The notes below the pieces were generated by a model. It was not told where the DNA came from. It did not search any database and was given only the letters and a program-made list of their open reading frames with translations. The position numbers were made by a program, and so were the translations under genes. 64,000 bases of DNA from Aerococcus viridans. Lineage in GTDB: Bacteria > Bacillota > Bacilli > Lactobacillales > Aerococcaceae. Below, one piece after another: positions 16,806-26,103 of this stretch. Location: positions 1,302,001 to 1,366,000 of the forward strand of contig NZ_NBTM02000001.1 of assembly GCF_002083135.2 (NCBI RefSeq), written 5' to 3'. The first letter of the stretch is position 1. Each line of letters starts with the position of its first letter.

Positions 16806-17963
16806 TCATTTTCTTTTTTTATTAGACGTATATTCTCTGGGTAATCGTTGACCTAAATTCGTCAAGACTTCATGGGCGATCGTTCCAGCGTGATTAGCAA
16901 CGTCCACTACATCAACAGTCTGGCCGCCATTTGTTCCGATTAAAGTCACCTTAGCGCCAACAGGCATCTCATGGGGTAGGCGAATAATCATCTGGTCCAT
17001 ACAAATCCGGCCCACACTCGGGCACCGCTCGCCGTCTACAATGGCATCCAAGCCCAAATAACTTCTTTGCCAGCCGTCCGCGTAGCCAATCGGTAGGGTA
17101 GCCACCCATTCATCCGCACCGGCCACATAATCAGCCCCGTAGGAAATCGTATCGCCCGCATGCATTTGTTTAACGTAGATAATTTCCGTCTCCAAAGTCA
17201 ATGCCTGCTTGAAATCAACAGGCGACGCCACATCTTCCATACTTGGAATGGATCCGTATAAACCCAGGCCAAGTCGCACAGCATCCAAAGTTTTTTCCGG
17301 GTACCAAAGGCTTAAGGCAGAGTTTGATTGATGGAAAAGGGGGGTGTACCCTAATGCTGAGTAGTCCAATTGACCAAGTAAATCTCCAAAAAAGTCAGAT
17401 TGGGCTTGAACCTTGTCCTTACCATGGTCAGTGAAGGAATCAGCTGTAGCATAGTGTGTAAAGACTGAAGCCAACTTAAATTTCTTCGGATGTTTGGCAA
17501 TGTAATCAATGATTTTTTGCGCTTCTTCAGCAGACCGCACACCAATCCGACCCATCCCAGAATCCACTTTAAGGTGGACATTCAATTGATGGAGGCGAGA
17601 AAAGTCTTTATCGTGTTTCTTGGCGTATTTTAAATAGTCCAAGCTAGACACTGTCACGCCAATTTCTAAATTGGCTAAAAGCCAGGCATCGTCTGGATCA
17701 GTCAACCCTAAAATCATGATAGGGGCAATGATCCCGGCATCTCTTAGTTCTAAAGCTTCATCCGCAACTGCGACCGCAAAACCGTCCGCACCGCGAGATT
17801 GGAGGGCGTCGGCAATTTTTACGGCACCTAAACCATAGCCGTCAGCCTTAACGACTGCCATGACAGCTTTATTACCGATATGCTTTTTAATAGCGAAATA
17901 ATTATGAGTAATCGCATCTAGAGACACGATGGCCTTACTAGGGCGATGATAACCAATGGTCAT
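16806..17963 (-). CDS. alr: alanine racemase
   Basis: 385 residues. It is a fold-type III PLP enzyme that makes D-alanine for peptidoglycan. AVVKADGYGLG carries the PLP Lys39; VHLKVDSGMGRIGVR lies near 133, SNSALSLW near 208, and DTISYGADY near 270 carries the second catalytic Tyr; VGRICMDQMIIRLP near 315 completes the signature. The start ATG has GAGAGG upstream. Downstream, still on the minus strand, come the lysine riboswitch and dapA. Both proteins feed cell-wall synthesis, but dapA has its own leader. Confidence 0.96.
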   Translation of the reverse strand: MTIGYHRPSKAIVSLDAITHNYFAIKKHIGNKAVMAVVKADGYGLGAVKIADALQSRGADGFAVAVADEALELRDAGIIAPIMILGLTDPDDAWLLANLEIGVTVSSLDYLKYAKKHDKDFSRLHQLNVHLKVDSGMGRIGVRSAEEAQKIIDYIAKHPKKFKLASVFTHYATADSFTDHGKDKVQAQSDFFGDLLGQLDYSALGYTPLFHQSNSALSLWYPEKTLDAVRLGLGLYGSIPSMEDVASPVDFKQALTLETEIIYVKQMHAGDTISYGADYVAGADEWVATLPIGYADGWQRSYLGLDAIVDGERCPSVGRICMDQMIIRLPHEMPVGAKVTLIGTNGGQTVDVVDVANHAGTIAHEVLTNLGQRLPREYTSNKKRK

Positions 17964-18138
17964 AGTTTAAACCTCTCTTTAATCATGTGGATTGATCGAA
18001 ATAGATAGGAAATGGCGTTAATACCGCGCATTTCACTTCTCATTTATTATAACACTTGTGGGTAAAAACTCGAAAGAAGGGTCTCTAATTTAAGGAAAAG
18101 CTAAGTTAGTCCAATCCTAAGGTAACTTTAGTTGTCAG

Positions 18139-18684
18139 TTAAACGTCTTCAGAGGTAGAGATTTGTAGAAACCTCGGTACATGGCTATTGTAAGTAAGGA
18201 TCCAAGGGACAACTCGGTCTCTTGGAAAAATGTACTCGATACCAACAGCGATAATGGCACCAAGGAAGGTATCCAATACCCGAAGCAGGGCATAGATATA
18301 TTGATTGTCCGCTGGAATATTGAAGACAATGACAAGAAAAGTGGCGCTACCACCAATAACCCCTTGGGGATTCTTAACCAGAAGGTTGGTTTGAATCGTA
18401 ATTAAAATACCTAAACCGCCTAAAAGTGCAGTAATTAAATAATGGTCAGGCAATAAGTTATGTAAAAAAATAAAAACCAATGAGGCAAAAGCCCCACAAA
18501 CAATGGCTAAGGTTCTACGCAAACCAAAAGAAAGCGACGAAGTGACGTCAGCCCTTTGGGAAAATACTGCTGAAAGGGCAGCAATTTGCGGGTCAATAGG
18601 GATAAATGCTGAAACAAGGACTATTACAAAGACGCTCAAAGAAGTCTTTAGGGTCCGCATACCAACATGAAAATTTTGTTTCAC
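18139..18684 (-). CDS. FUSC/ArAE-like membrane protein
   Basis: 181 residues from a GTG start (AAGGAG 9 bases upstream). Four to five hydrophobic segments cover about residues 10-155. The pattern GMRTLKTSLSVFVIVLVSAFI, then QIAALSAVFSQRADVTSSLSFGLRRTLAIVCGA, is that of the aromatic acid exporter/FUSC membrane half. The large soluble C-terminal domain of longer relatives is absent, leaving a short tail. An efflux role is inferred from family only. It lies upstream of alr on the same strand with a 175-base gap. Confidence 0.72.
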   Translation of the reverse strand: MKQNFHVGMRTLKTSLSVFVIVLVSAFIPIDPQIAALSAVFSQRADVTSSLSFGLRRTLAIVCGAFASLVFIFLHNLLPDHYLITALLGGLGILITIQTNLLVKNPQGVIGGSATFLVIVFNIPADNQYIYALLRVLDTFLGAIIAVGIEYIFPRDRVVPWILTYNSHVPRFLQISTSEDV

Positions 18685-18814
18685 TGAAATAGGCTCCTTT
18701 AATTAAGAGAGAAAGTTGAAAAATTCCGCTTCTCCACAATTTGAATTTTCTTGTAAATAGATTATACTAGGAATACTTGATGAAATGAACTAAATAATAA
18801 AGGTGGTGCACTAG

Positions 18815-19183
18815 GTGAAGCGGCAAACATATCGCCAAGCGAAAAAAGCGCTTGAACGCGAGAAGAAGAATAACCAAAAAAAGTATGGAAAATCTTTTTC
18901 AGATGACATTAACTCCTCAGTCTCTGGGACAACACTCACACAGGATACAACTGAATTTAACGTCGAAACGTTTGCGGAAACACCTGTGCCAAAAGAAACC
19001 TTCCAAGACTTAGACACCAATGAAATCTTCTTTGAAAGACAAAGACAAAAACAGTACTTTTGGTCAGGTTCAAGCAATCACTCGCGCAAAGTACTGGTAT
19101 GGATTATCCTAGCCCTCGCCATCCTAGCAGTAGCCTTGCTTGGGCCACGCGTATTCGAATTCTTCCAAATGATCTTTAAGTAG
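18815..19183 (+). CDS. small single-pass membrane protein, unknown
   Basis: 122 residues from a GTG start with AAGGTGG upstream. The N-terminal 30 residues are very basic (KRQTYRQAKKALEREKKNNQKK), the middle is polar and Ser/Thr-rich, and a single membrane helix lies near the C-terminus (about 92-113, KVLVWIILALAILAVALLG). No cleavable signal is seen, so a tail-anchored topology with a cytoplasmic basic domain is likely. I do not recognise the family. It is transcribed alone, divergent from the FUSC-like gene, and ends at a strong terminator. Confidence 0.7.
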   Translation: MKRQTYRQAKKALEREKKNNQKKYGKSFSDDINSSVSGTTLTQDTTEFNVETFAETPVPKETFQDLDTNEIFFERQRQKQYFWSGSSNHSRKVLVWIILALAILAVALLGPRVFEFFQMIFK

Positions 19184-19230
19184 AAAAAGTGCGACAGGAG
19201 TCGTTAAGAAATAAAAGCAAAAGCAAAAGG

Positions 19231-19265
19231 AAAAGCGCCCTTCACTTGTCGTGGTGGGCGCTTTT
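19231..19265 (+). terminator. terminator of the small membrane protein gene
   Basis: AAAAGCGCCC pairs with GGGCGCTTTT, followed by further T. Confidence 0.88.
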
Positions 19266-19587
19266 TTGAATCGCATATTTTAAATGTATAGAATTAAAAA
19301 GTGAAATTTGATTCGTCCACAAATCATAGACAGATGATTTAAGGAGGGGTTACTCACTTACATGGTGAACCAAGTATATAATAAGACTTTTTAAGAATAA
19401 AAAATGGTTAGCATCCAAGATTGAAGGATAGTGAAATTAGATTTATATAATATCACTTAATTAATATTGACCATGACTTATTCTGCATTTTTGACAAATG
19501 CTAATTCGTTAAATGTCGAATTTTATTGACCAGTAATCATTTTTAGGATTAATAGATTAAGTAAGCTTGGTAAGTACTAAAGGGGAA

Positions 19588-19672
19588 ACTCGGCCATAAA
19601 CTGAAGGTTCGAACCCGACTATGGCTGAGTGCGGCCCCACTGCTTTTTAAGGCAATGATAGGCAAAGCAGAA
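19588..19672. repeat. intergenic hairpin repeat, copy E (right part)
   Basis: ACTCGGCCATA (19588-19598) pairs with TATGGCTGAGT (19620-19630). It is followed by the family right arm CCCACTGC, TTTTTAAGGCAATGATAGGC. The stretch TTCGAACC...ACTATG.CTGAG before the arm is shared with the copy near 54.03 kb. A left arm is not evident, so this looks like a partial copy. The remaining bases of this 590-base convergent gap (19266-19587) hold nothing I recognise. Confidence 0.65.
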
Positions 19673-19738
19673 GATAAAGGATTCTATATTGCGAAATAAA
19701 TCAAAATTACTACATAGGGTATATGAACATAGAACTAA

Positions 19739-19764
19739 AAAAACACGACGAACGTCGTGTTTTT
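19739..19764. terminator. terminator of pepQ
   Basis: AAAAACACGACG and CGTCGTGTTTTT form a perfect 12-bp stem with a two-base loop, directly after the minus-strand stop. Confidence 0.88.
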
Positions 19765-19777
19765 AGTGTGCAATATT

Positions 19778-20890
19778 TTATTTTGGTTGAATAATAATCA
19801 TATCTTTGGTGAAGTGGTTCAAGTTTTCAGTGCGACCATCATGTGCAATCACTAAATCTTCAATACGAACGGCTGTATTACCAGTCAGGTAGATACCAGG
19901 TTCGATGGAGAAGATATTGCCATCTTTAATGGTATCTGTATTAGCTTTTGACACATCGCCTTTTTCATGAACTTCGCGTCCAATGAAATGCCCTAGTCGG
20001 TGGGTAAATTGGTCACCGTATCCTTGGGCTGTGATGTAATCACGCGCTGCAGCGTCCACATTTGCCGAAGTTTCGCCAACTTTGACCGCGTCAATGCCGC
20101 GTAAATTGGCTTCCAGCACGATGTCGTATACCCTTTTTGCCTCAGCACTAGGCTCACCGTAATAAACGGTACGGGTCATGTCGGAACAGTATCCTTCATG
20201 TTTACAGCCGATATCAATGACAATCGAATCACCGCGCTTCGGCAAGGTATGGTCAGATTCATGGTGTGGGTCAGCGCCGTTTGGACCGTAAGCGATAATG
20301 GGTTCGAATGAAAAACCGGCATCTGCACCTTCTTCATCGTAAATGCGGGCTAATTTATCTACGGCAGCCAATTCGTCCAAACCAAGTGGTAAGACTTCTT
20401 CGATTAAACGAGCCATAGCACGGTCGTTAATATCTGAAGCTTTACGCATTTTTTCTTGTTCTTCAGCAGTTTTAATGGCTCTTTGGGCATCAACTAAGTC
20501 AGAACCTACTTCAAAAGTGGCTTGGTTGTATGTTTTGGCGAGGGCTAGTAGTTGGTCAGCCCGCCACAATTTATCCACGCCGATTCGTAGTGGGGCGTCG
20601 GTTGCTGGGAAATCCGCTAGATTTGCGAAGGCTTCAGTTATTGTGTAGTTATCATCTACCCAAGTGACGTCAATTTCAGCTAATTCGTCGAATACAAATA
20701 GCTTGTTAGCAATAATTTGTGGATCTTTTTCCGGTTGGATAATTAATAACCAAAAACGTTCCATGGGGTCAAAAATGACACCGGTGTAGTAGTCGATGGA
20801 TGCCTTGTCGCTAATGATTAGGGCATCTAAGTTGTGGTTTTTAACTTGTTGTTGAATGGTTGTTAGTCGGTTGCTATGCTCTTGATCCAT
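19778..20890 (-). CDS. pepQ: Xaa-Pro dipeptidase (M24 family)
   Basis: 370 residues with the two-domain M24B plan: an N-terminal creatinase-like domain (about 1-130) and a pita-bread metallopeptidase domain. The five metal ligands are visible in order: two Asp in DIGCKHEGYCSDMTRTVY, His in HRLGHFIGREVHE, Glu in IFSIEPGIYL and Glu in VRIEDLV. PepQ cleaves dipeptides with C-terminal proline in the cytoplasm, finishing peptide breakdown. The ATG has GGAGG 7 bases upstream, and the gene follows the TIM-barrel gene by 17 bases, so they form an operon. Confidence 0.92.
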   Translation of the reverse strand: MDQEHSNRLTTIQQQVKNHNLDALIISDKASIDYYTGVIFDPMERFWLLIIQPEKDPQIIANKLFVFDELAEIDVTWVDDNYTITEAFANLADFPATDAPLRIGVDKLWRADQLLALAKTYNQATFEVGSDLVDAQRAIKTAEEQEKMRKASDINDRAMARLIEEVLPLGLDELAAVDKLARIYDEEGADAGFSFEPIIAYGPNGADPHHESDHTLPKRGDSIVIDIGCKHEGYCSDMTRTVYYGEPSAEAKRVYDIVLEANLRGIDAVKVGETSANVDAAARDYITAQGYGDQFTHRLGHFIGREVHEKGDVSKANTDTIKDGNIFSIEPGIYLTGNTAVRIEDLVIAHDGRTENLNHFTKDMIIIQPK

Positions 20891-20907
20891 ATGTCCTCCA
20901 TCTCGTG

Positions 20908-21699
20908 TTACAGATAGCCGTCAGAAGAATCTTCACTATATTTCTCTTCAGCTTCTGGATGTTCCTCAATATATTCCTCAAATTCACGTAAGGTCATACC
21001 ATCATGGGTTTCAAGGAAGTCCTCGCGACGGTCTTTACGGTATTTGACCATTTTCTCTTTAAATATTTCACCAGTAGTTGGCGGTGTCCAAGAAACGGCG
21101 TTGGCGCCAGCTTCGATCACTTTACGAATGGTGTCTTCATTCTGACCACCAGTTGCGATAATCGGCACATCTGGGAAATCCCGGCGAATCCGTTCAACTA
21201 TAGCGGCTGTTTCTTTGCCACCTGAAACGTTTAGGATATCCGCACCGGCAGAAATTCGCGCATCAATATCGTTATAGGCAGAGACAACTGTCGCTACAAT
21301 TGGGGAGTCAACGGTGTGTTCAATATCTAGAATATTTTCTGCGGTCATCGGGGCATTCACCACAACCCCTTGAACCCCTGTCGCTTCGGCAAAAAGGGCA
21401 ATATCTACGCTACGCTTACCCTGAGTTGTACCGCCACCAACGCCAGCAAATACAGGTTGACTGGCTACTGATGTCACTGCTGAAATGATTGCAGGATGCG
21501 GGGAGAATGGGTAGACAGCTAAGACGGCATCCGCATTACAATATAGGATTGTGGCGACGTCAGTTGTAAAAACGAATGATTTTAAAGTTCGTCCAAACAC
21601 GCGAATACCGGATGCTTCGTTAATAACTTCTGGCACCATCACCATATCGCTTCTAAATTGCGAAGAGATATTTTGAGAGCCGTTTTTTGGTTGATTCAA
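20908..21699 (-). CDS. TIM-barrel protein of unknown function
   Basis: 263 residues from a TTG at 21699. An ATG five codons upstream lies inside the GGAGG ribosome site, so it cannot be the start. The sequence reads as a beta/alpha barrel with phosphate-binding-like loops: FAGVGGGTTQG, GVQGVVVNAPMTAENI, ISAGADILNVSGG, VPIIATGGQNEDTIRKVIEAGANAVSWTPP. It resembles the ThiE/NanE/flavin-type barrels without matching one clearly; Lactobacillales homologues are usually just called hydrolase. The acidic C-terminal tail is extra. Promoter-proximal to pepQ in a two-gene unit. Confidence 0.75.
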   Translation of the reverse strand: MNQPKNGSQNISSQFRSDMVMVPEVINEASGIRVFGRTLKSFVFTTDVATILYCNADAVLAVYPFSPHPAIISAVTSVASQPVFAGVGGGTTQGKRSVDIALFAEATGVQGVVVNAPMTAENILDIEHTVDSPIVATVVSAYNDIDARISAGADILNVSGGKETAAIVERIRRDFPDVPIIATGGQNEDTIRKVIEAGANAVSWTPPTTGEIFKEKMVKYRKDRREDFLETHDGMTLREFEEYIEEHPEAEEKYSEDSSDGYL

Positions 21700-21895
21700 C
21701 GTTATAACCTCCATTTAATTGATTGAATGGGTGTTTCAAATAGTTCTACACTTATTATAATACTTATGTAAAAAGAATGACAATTCAAAATTTCAACAGG
21801 GCGTCATATCAAGTTAAAAAGCTGTTCAAATAATTCGATTATGAAATATAAATTAACATTGATATCGGTACATGTTAAGAAATCTATCAAAAAAT

Positions 21896-21924
21896 TTGAC
21901 ACCTGCTTAAGAAATGATTAGAAT
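21896..21924 (+). promoter_or_regulatory. sigma-A promoter of the amino-acid ABC operon
   Basis: Consensus TTGACA, a 17-base spacer and TAGAAT, about 90 bases before the first start codon. Confidence 0.72.
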
Positions 21925-22011
21925 TATTTTATCTTTATGCAAAAATCCTGTTTACATTCAAGTTTATTTCAATTGTATTCAAAAGGAAAAATCAAATTAA
22001 GAAGAGGTGCT

Positions 22012-22743
22012 ATGATGATTACATTTGATCATGTTGAAAAATATTATGGTAAATTCCACGCGTTGAAAGACATTAATCTGAAGATAAATGAGGGTGAAGT
22101 TGTGACCTTGATTGGACCTTCTGGTTCCGGTAAATCAACTTTAATTCGGACGATAAATGCTTTAGAAAAGGTAGATTCAGGCCATTTAATTGTTGATGGG
22201 AAAGATATTACAGACCGCAACACTGACATCCGTCAAATTCGCCGCGACTGCGGTATGGTGTTCCAACACTTCGAATTATATCCTCACATGACTGTGTTAG
22301 AAAATGTGACATTGGCACCTTTAAAAGTCTTGAAGAAAACCGATAAAGATGCCCAAGATAGAGCAGAGCGTTTGTTACAACGGGTAAATATGTGGGATAA
22401 ACGTGACGCATACCCAAGTCAATTATCTGGTGGGCAAAAACAACGTGTGGCCATCGCACGTGGCCTAGCTATGCGTCCGAAAATGATGCTATTTGATGAA
22501 CCAACTTCAGCACTTGACCCAGAAATGGTTGGGGAAGTATTGGATCAAATGAAACGTATCGCTTTTGAGGACAACATGACTATGGTTGTTGTAACGCATG
22601 AGATGGGCTTTGCTAAAGAAGTATCGAATAGAACCATCTTTATGGCAGAAGGAGAAATTTTAGAAGACCGTCCATCGAAAGAGTTCTTCGAAGATCCTCA
22701 TGATGAACGTGCCGTTCAATTCCTAAGCAAGATCTTAGTCTAA
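22012..22743 (+). CDS. polar amino-acid ABC transporter ATPase, GlnQ family
   Basis: 243 residues from ATG 22012, chosen because AGAGGTG stands just upstream; the longer frame back to 21937 has no ribosome site. Walker [10 protein letters not shown] near residue 36, signature [15 protein letters not shown] near 137, Walker [16 protein letters not shown] near 160, and THEMG for the switch His. It is the first gene of a complete four-gene importer (ATPase, lipoprotein, two permeases). The ligand is a polar amino acid, probably glutamate or glutamine judging from the family; the sequence does not decide. Confidence 0.93.
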   Translation: MMITFDHVEKYYGKFHALKDINLKINEGEVVTLIGPSGSGKSTLIRTINALEKVDSGHLIVDGKDITDRNTDIRQIRRDCGMVFQHFELYPHMTVLENVTLAPLKVLKKTDKDAQDRAERLLQRVNMWDKRDAYPSQLSGGQKQRVAIARGLAMRPKMMLFDEPTSALDPEMVGEVLDQMKRIAFEDNMTMVVVTHEMGFAKEVSNRTIFMAEGEILEDRPSKEFFEDPHDERAVQFLSKILV

Positions 22744-22778
22744 TCACCAAGTCACGCTTAAGGAAAGAGGGGGATACT

Positions 22779-23594
22779 ATGAAAAAACTATGGAGAATTG
22801 TTGCGCTAGTGGCTTTTGCTTTCTTGGCTACGGCCTGTACAAGCTCTGCTGCAAGCCAACAGGATATTGCTGAGCGAGTCGACAGCGAAGCCTACCCGGT
22901 CATCACTTGGGGGGTAAAAGTCGATACCAACTTATTTGGGAAATATAATATTGAAGAAAACCGCATCGAAGGTTTTGATATCGATATGGCGAAAGAAATT
23001 ACTAAGCGTGTCGGTGGGGAAAATGCCGAAGCAGAATTTGTTGAGGTAACCTCCAAAACCCGTATTCCTTTACTGAAAAATGGGAACGTAGATGCTTTGA
23101 TTGCCACCATGACCATCTCAGAAGAGCGGTTAAAACAAGTTGACTTTAGTCAAGTGTACTTTGACGCCGGGCAAGCCTTGATGGTGCCTGAAGATTCTGA
23201 TATTGAAAGTGTTGAAAGCTTGACGAGTGAACATACCGTTTTGGCGGTAAAAGGGTCTACATCAGCCCAACGAATTAAAGAAGCAGCGCCAAATGCGAAT
23301 ATTTTAGAGTTAGAAAACTACGCTGAAGCCTTCACGGCCTTAAAATCAGGTCAAGGGGACGCGATGACTACTGATAATGCGATTTTATTAGGCATCATGG
23401 AACAAAATCCAGGTTACAAAATTGCTGGCTCAACCTTTACAACAGAACCATATGGTATTGCCATCAACAAAGGTCAAGATGGCTTCTTAAACGAAGTAAA
23501 CCAAGCCATTGATGACATGGTAGCTGATGGTACTTATCAAGAAATCTATGCAAAATGGTTTGGTGACGATACTGAGTCATCAATTGCAGAATAG
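22779..23594 (+). CDS. amino-acid-binding lipoprotein, GlnH-like
   Basis: 271 residues. The N-terminus MKKLWRIVALVAFAFLATAC is a lipoprotein signal with the lipid Cys at residue 20. The mature part is a family 3 solute-binding domain: FGKYNIEENRIEGFDIDMAKEI, then LLKNGNVDALIATMTISEERLKQVDFSQVY, the hinge region and EPYGIAINKG with NEVNQAIDDMVADGTYQEIYAKWFG at the end. It captures the amino acid outside the membrane and delivers it to the two permeases downstream. It starts 35 bases after the ATPase with AAAGAGGG upstream. Confidence 0.93.
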   Translation: MKKLWRIVALVAFAFLATACTSSAASQQDIAERVDSEAYPVITWGVKVDTNLFGKYNIEENRIEGFDIDMAKEITKRVGGENAEAEFVEVTSKTRIPLLKNGNVDALIATMTISEERLKQVDFSQVYFDAGQALMVPEDSDIESVESLTSEHTVLAVKGSTSAQRIKEAAPNANILELENYAEAFTALKSGQGDAMTTDNAILLGIMEQNPGYKIAGSTFTTEPYGIAINKGQDGFLNEVNQAIDDMVADGTYQEIYAKWFGDDTESSIAE

Positions 23595-23607
23595 GGAGGT
23601 TGAGCAC

Positions 23608-24261
23608 ATGTTTGAATTATTAACAAATTATTCTGATTTAATTATTGAAGGATTTATCAATACCTTGATTGCATCAGTGATTGCTCTGATTGCTTCCTTA
23701 ATTATTGGTGGTTTAATGGGGATTATCCAAACCTTAGATAATAAGGTTTTAGCTAAAATTGGGGATATCTATGTAGAATTTTTCCGTAATATTCCTTTAT
23801 TGATTATTGTAATGTTTTTCTATGTAGTTATTCCTTTATACGGGGTGGAAATTACCGGATTCCAATCAGGGATTATCGGTTTAACCCTTTATACATCTGC
23901 CTTTATCGCGGATGTTGTTCGTTCAGGGATTGACGCTGTACCTAAAGGCCAAAGAGAAGCAGCTATTTCACAAGGGATGACTTACAGACAAACGATGCAG
24001 TACGTGGTTTTACCACAAGCTGTGAAAATTGTGATTCCGCCATTAGGTAACCAATTTATCAACTTAGTAAAAAACTCTTCTATTCTAGCTATGGTAGCTG
24101 GGTTAGATTTAATGTATTACGGTGATTTAATTGCCAGTGAAACCTTTAATACTTTAGGGACCTACACAATGATTGCAGGTATTTACTTGATCATTACAGT
24201 ACCTTTGACTTTATTAGTTTCATATATTGAAAAACGATTAGCACAACAGGACGTACGTTAG
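23608..24261 (+). CDS. amino-acid ABC transporter permease 1
   Basis: 217 residues from ATG 23608, fixed by GGGAGG nine bases before; the longer in-frame extension overlaps the preceding gene and lacks a ribosome site. Five membrane segments are typical of the HisMQ family. The EAA loop that contacts the ATPase is AVPKGQREAAISQGMTYRQTMQYVVLPQA near residue 112. It forms a heterodimer with the next gene product. Confidence 0.92.
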   Translation: MFELLTNYSDLIIEGFINTLIASVIALIASLIIGGLMGIIQTLDNKVLAKIGDIYVEFFRNIPLLIIVMFFYVVIPLYGVEITGFQSGIIGLTLYTSAFIADVVRSGIDAVPKGQREAAISQGMTYRQTMQYVVLPQAVKIVIPPLGNQFINLVKNSSILAMVAGLDLMYYGDLIASETFNTLGTYTMIAGIYLIITVPLTLLVSYIEKRLAQQDVR

Positions 24262-24277
24262 AAAGGAGCGGTAATAG

Positions 24278-24970
24278 ATGGATTTTGCAGGTGCATTTCA
24301 ATGGATGAATATCCAGTTTTTACTTGATGGTCTATGGGTTACGCTTCAAGTAACGTTTTACGCTATCATATTCTCGTTAATTTTAGGTGGTATTTTTGGG
24401 GTTGTTCGTTTTATGGGGATTCCAATTTTATCTAAAGCTTTAGGGCTAGTTGTCGACATTATTCGTAACTTACCTTTACTATTGATTATCTTCTTTACTT
24501 ACTTTGCTTTGCCACAATTAGGGATTCGCTTAAATATTTTCTGGGCAGCAGTAGGGGCCTTGACCATATTTGAATCAGCCATGATTTCAGAAATTATTCG
24601 TGGTGGATTGAATGCTATTCCAAAAGGGCAGGCAGAAGCAGGGATTTCAACCGGTTTAACCCGTGTTCAAACCTTGGTATATATTTTATTACCACAAGCT
24701 GTGCGGTCTATGGCACCTTCGATTGTGTCGCAATTGATTGCCTTGATTAAGGATACATCGCTTGCGACAATTATTTCCTTACCGGAATTGACGCATAATG
24801 CGAAGATTATCTACAACCAAAATACAGCATATGTGATTCCAATGTTTGTGATCATGACCTTCCTATATTGGTTGGTATGTTATACCTTGTCTAAATTTTC
24901 AAAATACCTATCAAACCGACGTTCTAACAAGGCCACAGCAAAAGATGGCGCTTTGAAAACACCGGCATAG
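24278..24970 (+). CDS. amino-acid ABC transporter permease 2
   Basis: 230 residues, five membrane segments, HisMQ family. The EAA loop is AIPKGQAEAGISTGLTRVQTLVYILLPQAV near residue 125. It follows the first permease by 16 bases with AAAGGAGCG upstream of the ATG. The C-terminus has a basic cytoplasmic tail (SKYLSNRRSNKATAKDG). It is the last gene of the importer. Confidence 0.92.
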   Translation: MDFAGAFQWMNIQFLLDGLWVTLQVTFYAIIFSLILGGIFGVVRFMGIPILSKALGLVVDIIRNLPLLLIIFFTYFALPQLGIRLNIFWAAVGALTIFESAMISEIIRGGLNAIPKGQAEAGISTGLTRVQTLVYILLPQAVRSMAPSIVSQLIALIKDTSLATIISLPELTHNAKIIYNQNTAYVIPMFVIMTFLYWLVCYTLSKFSKYLSNRRSNKATAKDGALKTPA

Positions 24971-25334
24971 AACAGTTCAAGTCGTTGGTTTTTGTTTTTC
25001 TATCATGGCCTTTGAACCAAGATGCGAGCCAGAGCGTTAAGACAGATAGCACTGGAAGAAGTCATTCTTTCAAAAGACCACAAGAATATGTAGGTTGATT
25101 GTAAAATAGGATAGTTTTTTAAGATTGGGCCTAAATGGTTTCATGAAGCTGAACATAGGTTAGGGATTCAAAAAAACCAAATCTGTGTTCAATAATTTTT
25201 TTAATATCAACAAGGGGTCGGGATTTTTTCTCGGCCTTTTTCTTTGCCCAAACAATGTGATAAATAAAGAAAAATGAAGAAACTATGATAAAATAACACT
25301 ATCATGAAAATCGTGAAAATAAGGAGGTAGTCGC
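24971..25334 (+). terminator. gap after the ABC operon with a weak terminator
   Basis: No gene is visible. AAGGGGTCGGGA and TCTCGGCCTTTTT near 25211-25242 can form a moderate hairpin with a T tail and probably ends the operon. Near 25000, TCTATCATGGCCTT resembles the left arm of the intergenic repeat family, but no partner arm was found. Confidence 0.5.
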
Positions 25335-26051
25335 TTGGCTCAAGCAATGAACGCACAAAATAAACAGGGCGGGCTTTCGGGTTCTACCTTGAAATGGATT
25401 GCCATGGTCACCATGATTATTGACCACATGGGTGCAGCCATATTACTGCCTTTATTGAATAGTGGACAACTGGAAACCTTTGATTATTCCTTGGCTTATA
25501 CGGCTTATACCAGCTTTCGGCTTATCGGGCGGATTGCTTTTCCGATATTTTGTTTCCTATTGGTTGAAGGTTTCTTTCATACCTCTAATAAACAAAAATA
25601 TGCTATAAGGTTAGGGATTTTTGCTTTGATATCGGAAATTCCTTTTAACCTAGCCATTGGCCAACAATTTTTTGATTTGGCTTATCAAAATGTATTCTTT
25701 ACCTTATTGTTGGGGCTATTAGCAATCTGGTTGGCTAGTATAATGAAATACCACTGGCTAGGTATTATCCCTATCGTATTATTAGCAATCGCTGCAGAGT
25801 ATTTCAATACGGATTACGGCATGTTTGGTGTAATTTTAATTGGTGCCCTTTATGTTACCCGAGACCAACGATTCATCCAATCCTTTGCTGGGGCGGTACT
25901 CGTGCTATGGGAAGTGACTGCACCAATATCTTTTGTAATGACCTACTTCTACAATGGATTAAGGGGCCGTTACAACGCCAAATGGCTGTATTGGATTTAC
26001 CCTATTCATCTGCTGATATTCGGCTTGATTGCCCGTTATTTCATTATTTAG
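25335..26051 (+). CDS. TraX-family integral membrane protein
   Basis: 238 residues; TTG start with GGAGG eight bases upstream (an ATG four codons later is the alternative). The hallmark TLKWIAMVTMIIDHMGA near residue 20 identifies the TraX family, followed by six to seven membrane segments and RLIGRIAFPIFCFLLVEGFFHT. In the F plasmid TraX acetylates pilin; chromosomal copies in Firmicutes have no known substrate and may acetylate a surface molecule. There are no conjugation genes nearby. It precedes pepV by about 50 bases and may be cotranscribed with it. Confidence 0.85.
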   Translation: MAQAMNAQNKQGGLSGSTLKWIAMVTMIIDHMGAAILLPLLNSGQLETFDYSLAYTAYTSFRLIGRIAFPIFCFLLVEGFFHTSNKQKYAIRLGIFALISEIPFNLAIGQQFFDLAYQNVFFTLLLGLLAIWLASIMKYHWLGIIPIVLLAIAAEYFNTDYGMFGVILIGALYVTRDQRFIQSFAGAVLVLWEVTAPISFVMTYFYNGLRGRYNAKWLYWIYPIHLLIFGLIARYFII

Positions 26052-26103
26052 CCTATTCATATAACACACAAAATTTAAAATTTAGAAAAACTAGGAGAAT
26101 AAC

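Noticed and set aside
19606-19616. GGTTCGAACCC, resembling a tRNA T-arm
   Set aside because: No acceptor, D or anticodon arm lies around it; it is part of the hairpin repeat and varies in the other copy.
25335-26051. TraX-like gene as a sign of a conjugative element
   Set aside because: No other transfer, relaxase or integrase genes are present; chromosomal TraX-family proteins are common in Firmicutes.
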